DNA of 64,000 bases from Paraburkholderia agricolaris (GTDB taxonomy: Bacteria; Pseudomonadota; Gammaproteobacteria; Burkholderiales; Burkholderiaceae). Positions 57,379 through 64,000 of the stretch are shown here, one piece after another. Made by a program: the position numbers and the translations under genes. A model generated the notes under the pieces. That model was not told the origin of the DNA. It saw only the letters and a list, made by a program, of their open reading frames with translations, and searched no databases. Where the stretch lies: NCBI RefSeq assembly GCF_009455635.1, contig NZ_QPER01000001.1:620001-684000 (forward strand). The letters are read 5' to 3'. Position 1 is the first letter of the stretch, and every line of letters starts with the position of its first letter.

Positions 57379-57442
57379 CGAGTGCTCAATAGCGTTATCC
57401 CGCAGACTCCCCCACAACAGATACAGACTGAAGGAAAGCACC

Positions 57443-58021
57443 ATGGAACATACGCTCCCGCCGCTGCCGTTCGCCAGAAACGCACTCGTTCCGAACATGT
57501 CGGAAGAGACGCTCGATTATCACTACGGCAAGCACCATCAGGCCTATGTGACTAACCTGAACAATCTGATCAAGGGCACGGAGTTCGAGAACCTCTCGCT
57601 CGAAGAGATCGTCAAGAAGGCATCGGGCGGCATCTTCAACAACGCTGCTCAAGTGTGGAACCACACGTTCTTCTGGAACAGCCTGTCGCCGCAAGGTGGC
57701 GGCGCCCCGACCGGCGCACTGGCTGACGCGATCAACGCCAAGTGGGGTTCGTTCGACAAGTTCAAGGAAGAATTCGCCAAGACCGCAGTCGGCACGTTCG
57801 GCTCGGGTTGGGCATGGCTGGTGAAGAAGGCTGACGGTTCGCTCGACCTGGTGTCGACGAGCAACGCCGCAACGCCGCTGACCACGGACGCGAAGGCGCT
57901 CCTGACGATCGACGTGTGGGAACACGCGTACTACATCGACTACCGCAATCTGCGTCCGAAGTTCGTTGAAGCGTACTGGAACATCGTCAACTGGGAATTC
58001 GCGTCGAAGAACTTCGCGTGA
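57443..58021 (+). CDS. sodB: Superoxide dismutase (Fe)
   Basis: 192-residue Fe/Mn-family superoxide dismutase. The metal ligands are in [10 protein letters not shown] (first His), [10 protein letters not shown] (second His) and DVWEHAYY (Asp and His). [12 protein letters not shown] and the length are those of the iron type. The ATG follows GAAGGAAAGCACC. It has its own promoter and terminator and is probably monocistronic. Confidence 0.96.
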   Translation: MEHTLPPLPFARNALVPNMSEETLDYHYGKHHQAYVTNLNNLIKGTEFENLSLEEIVKKASGGIFNNAAQVWNHTFFWNSLSPQGGGAPTGALADAINAKWGSFDKFKEEFAKTAVGTFGSGWAWLVKKADGSLDLVSTSNAATPLTTDAKALLTIDVWEHAYYIDYRNLRPKFVEAYWNIVNWEFASKNFA

Positions 58022-58120
58022 GATTGCCGGTTGCAGCGTGACGAGATAGTTCGGATTTCCAGGTAAATTGAAAATCCGAATCGATCGCTGCGATTAAGTC
58101 TGAAAAAGGTAGTAAAACAG

Positions 58121-58146
58121 AAAGCCCTCCTTCGCGAGGGCTTTTT
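58121..58146 (+). terminator. Terminator after sodB
   Basis: 9-bp stem (58121-58129 with 58136-58144), 6-base loop, T run, about 100 bases after the sodB stop. Confidence 0.85.
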
Positions 58147-58187
58147 GCTTTTTGGGCGCTTCGCAAGTGGGCGCAGCCAGTCGCCGG

Positions 58188-58216
58188 TTGAATCATCGGC
58201 CACGCAAATACATTAA
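58188..58216 (+). promoter_or_regulatory. Possible promoter of the TsdA module
   Basis: TTGAAT (58188-58193), 17-base spacer, CATTAA (58211-58216), in an A/T-rich stretch 145 bases before the first gene of the module. Modest match only. Confidence 0.35.
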
Positions 58217-58360
58217 ATCTGAATTCACGATTTCTTTTATCGATCAGATATCCCTAGACTTGGCAAACGTCAATACGGTTGCTGCCATGCCGATTGAATC
58301 ACTCATGCACGCGCATTTTCGCGGCATCGGCCGTTCGAACAACAACAAGGAGAGACAGGC

Positions 58361-59152
58361 ATGACTAACCCGACTACGCGCCGCAACGCGTTAAAGACGT
58401 TTGGCTTCGCCGCCGGTACGGCGCTGCTGGGCGCCACCGGGCAATCGCAGGCAATGGCCGCTGAGACGGCCTCGCTGCTGCCTGGCGGGGCAAACAATCT
58501 GACCGGATTGGCTCAGCGGCTGGCTGCGGCGCCAAGGCGGCGTGACTTCAAAACAGTGCCCATGATTCTCGATCATCCTGAGCAATGGGATCATGAGGCG
58601 CTGTCTACTGTCATCGGGTATCGGGGTGGTCCAAAACAGGTTTGGGACAATACCGAGCTTGGCGGACCGTGGCTGAACCTGATGCGCAATTCCCTCAATG
58701 CGCAGATCTGGTCGTACAGGCATCCGGATTTCCTCGTGGTATCGGCGACGCATGGGTCGGCCCATCTGGCCTTGTTCGACCAGGCAGCGTGGGACAAGTA
58801 CGGTCTGGCGAAAATAAGCGGCAACAAACTCGCGGCCAACACGCTGCTCGACAGCAAGCCGGCCGAGGCGATAGGTAACGGCGACCATGAAAGCGCCGAA
58901 GGTGCCTTTTCTTCGCACGACAACAGCATTCCGGCATTGCTGAAACGAGGGGCGGTCTTTCTGTCATGTCACAACGCGATCTGGGAGCTGGCGGAGCGAT
59001 TGCTCGTTGCCAACGTGAACCCGGACAAGTTGCAGCTGGACGCGCTTGCAGCCGATCTGACCAACCATGTCATCCCGAGTGCGATCGTGACACCGGGCGC
59101 GGTGGCGACTCTCGTCGAACTCCAGCAGGTCGGTTTTCACTACGCAAGTTAA
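58361..59152 (+). CDS. Tat-exported DsrE-like protein of the TsdA module
   Basis: 263 residues. The N-terminus has a twin-arginine signal (TTRRNALKTFGFAAGTALLG) with a cleavage region near AMAAET. The C-terminal half resembles the DsrE/F-like sulfur-relay fold (GAVFLSCHNAIW, then PSAIVTPGAVATLVELQQVGFHYA), with a single Cys where DsrE-type proteins often carry one. It is not a close match to any protein I can name. It probably works in the periplasm. It is the first gene of a tight run ending with a thiosulfate dehydrogenase, so a sulfur-carrier or sulfur-binding role is a reasonable inference, not shown. Confidence 0.8.
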   Translation: MTNPTTRRNALKTFGFAAGTALLGATGQSQAMAAETASLLPGGANNLTGLAQRLAAAPRRRDFKTVPMILDHPEQWDHEALSTVIGYRGGPKQVWDNTELGGPWLNLMRNSLNAQIWSYRHPDFLVVSATHGSAHLALFDQAAWDKYGLAKISGNKLAANTLLDSKPAEAIGNGDHESAEGAFSSHDNSIPALLKRGAVFLSCHNAIWELAERLLVANVNPDKLQLDALAADLTNHVIPSAIVTPGAVATLVELQQVGFHYAS

Positions 59153-59160
59153 GGATCCCC

Positions 59161-60192
59161 ATGGCATTCACGCGCGCTCATCATCCGTTGCACGGGGCCC
59201 GACGGTTCTTGCGGTTAACGCTTGCGGCCTCGCTGTGTTCGCTCTGCTGCACAGCCGGAATTGCGTCTGCGTCGCCGGCTTCGCCGGAGACCGACGTTTT
59301 CCCGCCGTGGCAGCATGGCGAAAATAACGACTCGCTTGATCGGGGACTCGAGTTCACTGTCCCGCAGGTCGACGTACTGGCCGATTTCCACGGCAACCTC
59401 TCTTCGCCGAAGCTTGTGCTGTTCGTGGGCGGCAACTATTTCTTCGCGATGGCGCCACTTGTCGCGCAGTTCGAGAAAGACAACCCTGAATATCGCGGGC
59501 GGATTTTCTGGGAAACGATTCCGCCTGGTTTACTGGTCAAGCAGATGAAAGCCGGCGGTACGATCACGGTCGGCAATATGACGTGGACGGTCAAACCCGA
59601 TGCCTATTTCGCCGGTCTGGCGAAGGTGAAAGAGCTCATTGCGGACGGTACGCTAACGGCTCCAGCCGTTCCCTACGTGACGAATCAATTGACGATCATG
59701 GTTCGTCGCGACAACCCTCAGCACGTCACGTCGCTCAAGGATCTGGCGAGACCCGGGTTGCGACTTGCCATGCCCAATCCGGAATTTGAAGGCGTGTCGC
59801 GACAGATCAAGGCATCGCTGGTGAAAGCGGGCGGCGACGCACTCGAGAAGGTCGTCTACGAGGATAAGGTGCGCGACGGATCGACCGTACTGACGCAGAT
59901 ACATCATCGGCAAACCGCGCTGTTTCTGATGCAGGATCGCGCCGACGCCGGTGTGCTCTGGAAGTCCGAAGCCTTGTTCCAGGAGCAGATCGGACATCCT
60001 CTTGCCCACGTCGATATTCCGGCCGATGAAAACACGACCGCGATCTATGCCGGCGCGCTGGTCAACGGCGCACCGCACCGGCAAGCGGCTCGCCAATGGC
60101 TCAGCTTCATTCAGTCTCCTGCCGCGTTTCAGATCTTCCAGCGATACGGCTTCGGCAAGTACGAACCGGCGTCGGGTCCGAGCATGCAATGA
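59161..60192 (+). CDS. Orphan ModA/extracellular solute-binding-like protein
   Basis: 343 residues. A Sec signal peptide covers about 1-38. The mature part resembles periplasmic molybdate/sulfate-type binding proteins: KLVLFVGGNYFFAMAPLVAQFEKDNP, an NQLTIMVRRDNP hinge strand, LARPGLRLAMPNPEFEGVSRQ, and a C-terminal AARQWLSFIQSPAAFQIFQRYGFGKYE. No permease or ATPase gene is adjacent, so it may not serve an importer. It starts eight bases after the upstream stop. A sulfur-oxyanion or metal-oxyanion ligand is possible given the TsdA neighbour; unproven. Confidence 0.82.
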   Translation: MAFTRAHHPLHGARRFLRLTLAASLCSLCCTAGIASASPASPETDVFPPWQHGENNDSLDRGLEFTVPQVDVLADFHGNLSSPKLVLFVGGNYFFAMAPLVAQFEKDNPEYRGRIFWETIPPGLLVKQMKAGGTITVGNMTWTVKPDAYFAGLAKVKELIADGTLTAPAVPYVTNQLTIMVRRDNPQHVTSLKDLARPGLRLAMPNPEFEGVSRQIKASLVKAGGDALEKVVYEDKVRDGSTVLTQIHHRQTALFLMQDRADAGVLWKSEALFQEQIGHPLAHVDIPADENTTAIYAGALVNGAPHRQAARQWLSFIQSPAAFQIFQRYGFGKYEPASGPSMQ

Positions 60193-60294
60193 TGCGTCGT
60201 GTCGATTCGACGAGAACAGTCGAACGCTGGTTGGCTGAAGACCAATACAAGAGCCAGAGCGGGTTACAACTCGCGACAATTTGAAGGAGACGAA

Positions 60295-61005
60295 GTGGAC
60301 TATTCGGTCATGGGAGCGCGGCGCAGATACCTGAGCGTGCATCTGGCGTTGGCGAGCACGGTATTAGCAATGTCCGGTGCTCACGCTGAGGAGGTGGGCG
60401 CGGGACAAACCATCGCGATGCACGGCACAGCAAAGGGTGTCGCCGCCTGCATCAGTTGTCATGGGGCGAAGGGCGAGGGCAACGCCGCGGCGGGCTTTCC
60501 GCGTCTTGCGGGCATTAGTGCGGCCTATCTCGCGGCCCAGTTGACGGCGTTCGCCGACGGGAGCCGCCAGAACCCGATCATGCAGCCAATGGCGAAATTG
60601 CTGTCGGCGCGCGAGCGTGATGCGGTTGCGCAGTACTTCGCCGGACTGGCGCCACCTACTGGTATAAAAGCGGGCGACAGCGAGTCAGCCAGGCCTTCGG
60701 ACGTGGGCGCATGGATCGCCACGCGCGGACGCTGGGATGTGGGTTTGCCGGCCTGTGTGCAATGCCATGGACCGGGTGGAATCGGTGTGGGCGCCACGTT
60801 TCCGCCATTAGCCGGCCAGCCGGCGTCTTACATAGCGAGTCAGCTGAACGGCTGGAAGAGCGGCACCCGGCCGCCTGGGCCCATGGCGTTGATGCCGGCC
60901 GTCGCGAGCAAGCTCTCCAGTACGGATATCACCGCCGTCGCCGCCTACTACGGCGCAGCTGATGCGCCGGCCGAAGGAATCTCTGCGAACGGGAGCAAGC
61001 AATGA
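60295..61005 (+). CDS. Diheme cytochrome c (TsdB-like electron acceptor)
   Basis: 236 residues with a signal peptide and two class I cytochrome c domains, each with a CxxCH heme site (CISCHGAKGEG near residue 57 and CVQCHGPGGIG in the second half) and downstream Met candidates (MQPMAKL, MALMPAV). The GTG start at 60295 has a perfect AAGGAG six bases upstream; an ATG at 60310 is an alternative. Its stop overlaps the start of the TsdA gene. Position and fold suggest it accepts electrons from TsdA, as TsdB does in other bacteria. Confidence 0.87.
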   Translation: MDYSVMGARRRYLSVHLALASTVLAMSGAHAEEVGAGQTIAMHGTAKGVAACISCHGAKGEGNAAAGFPRLAGISAAYLAAQLTAFADGSRQNPIMQPMAKLLSARERDAVAQYFAGLAPPTGIKAGDSESARPSDVGAWIATRGRWDVGLPACVQCHGPGGIGVGATFPPLAGQPASYIASQLNGWKSGTRPPGPMALMPAVASKLSSTDITAVAAYYGAADAPAEGISANGSKQ

Positions 61006-61937
61006 TCGATCGAACCTGGTTGGTTTGCTGTGTGCTTACCGGCATGTTGAGCGTGGTTGCCGGTTCGTGCCTCGCTGCCGGCGGTGAGATGCCGGCGTTG
61101 CCCGCTTCTTCTGCGCAAGCCCCGGCGTCGTCACCGATGACATCGTTCACGCCGCCGGCAGAATCGAGCATGCCGACGGACGGCTTCGGCAAGTCGGTCA
61201 GGCTGGGCGAGCAAATCTTTACGCAGACCAAAACGTTCGCCGGGAAGTACGTCGGTAATACCCTGAACTGCGCCAGTTGCCACCTCGATGCCGGCCGCAA
61301 GGCCAATTCGAGTCCGCTATGGGGCGCCTATCCGTTGTATCCGGCCTATCGGGCCAAGAACGGCCACGTGAACTCGTTCGCCGAGCGTCTCCAGGGATGT
61401 TTCATGTACAGCATGAACGGCAAGGCGCCACCGCTTGGCGATCCCGTGCTGGTGGCTTTGGAATCGTACGCGTACTGGCTCGCGAAAGGCGCGCCTATCG
61501 GTGAAAAGCTGCCCGGACAAGGCTATCCAAAACTTCCCGCACCCGCGCAAAAGGCGGACTACGCGAGAGGGAGTGCTGTCTATGCGCAGCACTGTGCGCT
61601 ATGTCACGGCGCCGATGGGCGAGGTCAGTCGAGCGGCGGTCAAACCGTCTTCCCGCCATTATGGGGGGCTCATTCGTTCAATTGGGGTGCCGGCATGGGC
61701 GACATTCAGAACGCAGCCGGTTTCATCAAGGCGAATATGCCCCTGGGTCTGGCCGGTACGCTGACGGACCAGCAGGCGTGGGACGTGGCAACGTTTATGG
61801 ACAGCCAGGAGCGCCCGCAAGATCCGCGCTTCAAGGACTCAGTTGCCGCGACGCGCGCCAGGTTCCATGACTCGCCGTACTCGATGTACGGTCAAAGCGT
61901 GAATGGCCAGGTGCTAGGCGCGTCCGGACCGCGATAA
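61002..61937 (+). CDS. tsdA: Thiosulfate dehydrogenase TsdA-type diheme cytochrome c
   Basis: 311-residue periplasmic diheme cytochrome that couples two thiosulfates to tetrathionate. A signal peptide covers about 1-26. Heme sites are at residues 90-94 (CASCH) and 198-202 (CALCH). A cysteine at 133 (QGCFMYSMNG), about 40 residues after the first heme His, matches the spacing of the active-site Cys heme ligand of TsdA enzymes. GAYPLYPAYRAKNG and NSFAERLQGC are family-like. It overlaps the upstream cytochrome gene by 4 bases. The reverse reaction (tetrathionate reduction) is also known in the family. Confidence 0.88.
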   Translation: MIDRTWLVCCVLTGMLSVVAGSCLAAGGEMPALPASSAQAPASSPMTSFTPPAESSMPTDGFGKSVRLGEQIFTQTKTFAGKYVGNTLNCASCHLDAGRKANSSPLWGAYPLYPAYRAKNGHVNSFAERLQGCFMYSMNGKAPPLGDPVLVALESYAYWLAKGAPIGEKLPGQGYPKLPAPAQKADYARGSAVYAQHCALCHGADGRGQSSGGQTVFPPLWGAHSFNWGAGMGDIQNAAGFIKANMPLGLAGTLTDQQAWDVATFMDSQERPQDPRFKDSVAATRARFHDSPYSMYGQSVNGQVLGASGPR

Positions 61938-62487
61938 CGGAATGCGTTGCCGCCGCGGCACAAGCTTGTGCGCGGCGGCTGATAGACCGCGCTTGCACAT
62001 CCCCATGCTGTCGTATTCGCGCATCACATCTTTGCCGATTTATATCCATTGTTACTGACGGATTACTGAATATTTCTTTCGGCTGGCAAGCTTCGTCGGC
62101 ATTCCGAATTGGGCATACGGTCTTGCCGAAAGCTCCCGGTCTCAGCATCGAAAGATTCGTCTTCTCCGTCCCCATCCTTTGAGCATAGTGCGCGCCGTAC
62201 TGGGTATGCCCAGTACGGCCGCCATGCATGCTTACAGCCTCGCACCGCCAAGGTTTCCACGATGTTCCGCCACCCGGTCGGGGGCGGCGTCAATGCATTG
62301 CAACATGTTTCAGACGGTGGGCACCGGTAAACATCGGTAAGAACTGGCTCGTTATCGTTCGCTGGCGTTTATCCCCTTCGCGTAGCCAGCAGCCTGTCTC
62401 GCGCGATGGCATCACATCGACGTGATGCGGACCAGCGGTCCGGGTCGACGTGAGATCGACGACGAAATAGCAGTTCACCCGCGGGGC
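61938..62487. other. Intergenic region with a 26-bp palindrome
   Basis: 550 bases between tsdA and the TPR gene without a supportable gene. It contains a perfect palindrome at 62194-62219 (described separately) and A/T-rich sequence at 62030-62090. Minus-strand open frames here lack motifs and ribosome sites. Confidence 0.45.
62194..62219. promoter_or_regulatory. Perfect 11-bp inverted repeat (operator or hairpin)
   Basis: Arms 62194-62204 and 62209-62219 are exact reverse complements around TATG. No T run follows on either strand, so a protein-binding site or RNA hairpin is more likely than an intrinsic terminator. Confidence 0.6.
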
Positions 62488-64000
62488 ATGATGGAAACCA
62501 CTCAGATTCTGGAACGCGCGACGGCACATCATCTCGCGGGTGAGTTCGGTCATGCGCGCGCGCTGTACGAAGCTGCGCTCGCGATTGCGCCCGACGACGC
62601 GAACGTGATGTTCCGTCTCGGTGTGCTCGACATGCAAGGCGGCGCGTACGACGCCGCGCTCGCCTGGCTCGATAGGGCGCTGACGCGCGCGCCTGACAAC
62701 GCGCGATATCACTTCGTTCGCGGACAAGTCTTTGCCGCGGCCCAGCGGTTCGCTGAGGCGATCGACGCCTATCTGCAAGCGTTGTCATTCGACGCCAATT
62801 CCACCGACATACTGTTCGCGCTCGCCGCGGCGTTGCAATCGGCCGGTGAAGATGCGGCTGCGATCGAGACCTACGGATCGTTGCTGGCGCTCGAGCCGAA
62901 CCACATCGACGCGCTTAACAACCTAGGCAACTGCTACCGGCAGCAGGGCGACGCGAAGGCGGCCGAAGCTGCATACCGCCGCGCGATCGCGGCGCAACCC
63001 GGCGATGCCAACGCCCTGACGAATCTCGGCACGCTGCTCGAGGCGGCCGGTCGTCTGGACGAAGCCGTGACTTTGCTCGAAGCGGCGGTGCGCGTGGCGC
63101 CCGATTCGCCGTGCGGCCTCGTGAACCTTGGTGTCGCGCTGCACCAGCGCGGCGAATTCGAGTCGAGTGCCATGTTGCTGGCGCGCGCGTTCGCGTTGGA
63201 CCCCGCGTTCCCCGAAGCCGCCTACAACCTGGCCAACGCGCTGCATGCGCTAGGCCGGCGGCGCGAAGCGGTGGTTGCCTATCGGCGCGCCATTGAGCAG
63301 GCGCCCGCCCACGCGGATGCGTACAACAATCTGGGTATCGTCTATCAGGAGTCGGGCGAGCGCGAAGAGGCGGCGCAGGCGTTCGACGCGGCGATTCGCC
63401 TGCGCCCCGGCTTTGTGGCCGCGCTCAACAACGCCGCTACGCTGATGCGCACGCTTGGCCGCTTTGCCGAAGCGGAATCTCATTTGCACGAGGCGCTTGC
63501 CGTCGACCCGCACTACGCCGTCACGCAAAACAACCTGGGCAACGTGCTCAAGGACCAAGGGCGCCTCGACGACGGCATCGACTGCTATCGCCGCGCGCTC
63601 GCGTGCGATCCGTCGAACGTCGTTGCGCACAGCAACCTCGCTTATGCATTGACTTTTCAGGCAGAGCAATCCCAGCCGCTGCTGAACGAATGCCGCCGAT
63701 GGTCCGCACAGCACGAGGCGCCTTATCGCGACACGCATGAACCGCATTCGAACGATGCGACACCGTCGCGCCGCTTGCATATCGGCTACGTGTCGCCGGA
63801 CTTTCGTGAACACTGTCAGTCGCTGTTCACGCTGCCGCTTCTGTCGCATCACGACCACGCGCAGTTCGAGGTGTTCTGTTATGCGAGCGTCACGCGGCCG
63901 GACGATCAGACGCAGCGCGTGGCCCGTCATGCCGACGTATGGCGCGACGTACGCGACCTCGACGACGAGCGGCTTGCACAGGTGATTCGTGACGACCGCA
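62488..64000 (+). CDS. TPR protein with O-GlcNAc-transferase (GT41)-like domain, 3' end cut by window
   Basis: The frame is open to the right edge (more than 500 residues). About ten tetratricopeptide repeats occupy residues of about 10-395, with repeated NNLGN, YNNLGIVYQESG and ALNNAATLMRTLGR units. From about residue 430 the sequence RLHIGYVSPDFREHCQS and FEVFCYASV marks the start of a SPINDLY/OGT-like GT41 domain. Such bacterial proteins glycosylate flagellin, adhesins or other proteins. Two ATGs in tandem (62488 and 62491) may start it; neither has a strong ribosome site. The acceptor protein is unknown. Confidence 0.9.
   Translation, partial: MMETTQILERATAHHLAGEFGHARALYEAALAIAPDDANVMFRLGVLDMQGGAYDAALAWLDRALTRAPDNARYHFVRGQVFAAAQRFAEAIDAYLQALSFDANSTDILFALAAALQSAGEDAAAIETYGSLLALEPNHIDALNNLGNCYRQQGDAKAAEAAYRRAIAAQPGDANALTNLGTLLEAAGRLDEAVTLLEAAVRVAPDSPCGLVNLGVALHQRGEFESSAMLLARAFALDPAFPEAAYNLANALHALGRRREAVVAYRRAIEQAPAHADAYNNLGIVYQESGEREEAAQAFDAAIRLRPGFVAALNNAATLMRTLGRFAEAESHLHEALAVDPHYAVTQNNLGNVLKDQGRLDDGIDCYRRALACDPSNVVAHSNLAYALTFQAEQSQPLLNECRRWSAQHEAPYRDTHEPHSNDATPSRRLHIGYVSPDFREHCQSLFTLPLLSHHDHAQFEVFCYASVTRPDDQTQRVARHADVWRDVRDLDDERLAQVIRDDR

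Noticed and set aside
58250..58290. Possible sigma54 promoter (TTGGCA near 58260 and TTGC downstream)
   Set aside because: The spacing between the GG and GC elements is about 17 bases instead of 10, so it does not fit.

Overview
The window looks like a chromosomal segment of a Burkholderiaceae member, most likely Paraburkholderia. The basis is high GC with strong G/C third positions, the kynBUA/kynR block, the lpxK-Trm112-kdsB-adk block, and protein sequences that read as typical Burkholderia orthologues. This is judged from memory of the families; no search was run. No rRNA, tRNA or CRISPR array was recognised.

Region by region. (1) 1-7.7 kb: a D-arabinitol-type polyol utilisation locus. 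A MalK-class ABC importer (two permeases, ATPase; the binding protein lies off the left edge) and a HAD phosphatase are on the + strand. A sugar-binding regulator, xylulokinase and D-arabinitol 4-dehydrogenase are on the - strand. (2) 8.1-16.2 kb: a second, self-contained polyol/sugar locus with an AraC regulator, a ribose-class ABC importer (SBP, double ATPase, permease), an EltD-like zinc dehydrogenase, an FGGY kinase and an L-xylulose-reductase-like SDR. Its substrate is not known. (3) 16.2-21.9 kb: a stretch of visibly lower GC with a 127-bp inverted-repeat element, a TPR/glycosyltransferase-like protein, a subtilisin-like lipoprotein protease with a PKD domain, and a small hypothetical gene behind a leader resembling phage P4/P1 C4-type immunity RNAs. 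(4) 21.9-25.5 kb: tryptophan-to-anthranilate catabolism (kynB-kynU-kynA) with divergent Lrp-type kynR. (5) 25.6-34.5 kb: single housekeeping and stress genes (flavin reductase, msrA, DUF72, cyclopropane-type methyltransferase, pdxH, tcdA, thioredoxin-TPR, pirin, eamA). (6) 34.5-44.3 kb: amiC-tsaE, queG, ogt-xerD, an acyl-CoA ligase, ybaK, plsY, yajQ, murB. (7) 44.4-51.1 kb: argG, argF, a DUF3579 gene, rpsT, murJ, a SirB1-family gene. (8) 51.2-58.1 kb: an SDR, adk, kdsB, Trm112-like, lpxK, xseA, sodB. (9) 58.4-61.9 kb: a compact periplasmic redox module with a DsrE-like Tat protein, an orphan ModA-like binding protein, a diheme cytochrome c and a TsdA-type thiosulfate dehydrogenase. (10) 62.5 kb to the right edge: a TPR plus O-GlcNAc-transferase-like protein, cut by the window.

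The most interesting parts are the unassigned polyol locus, the TsdA module with its unusual partners, the C4-like leader, and the inverted-repeat element that supplies the stop codon of its neighbour. There is also a regulator promoter buried in the upstream operon's hairpin, and a set of -10 boxes placed so close to start codons that leaderless transcripts are expected.
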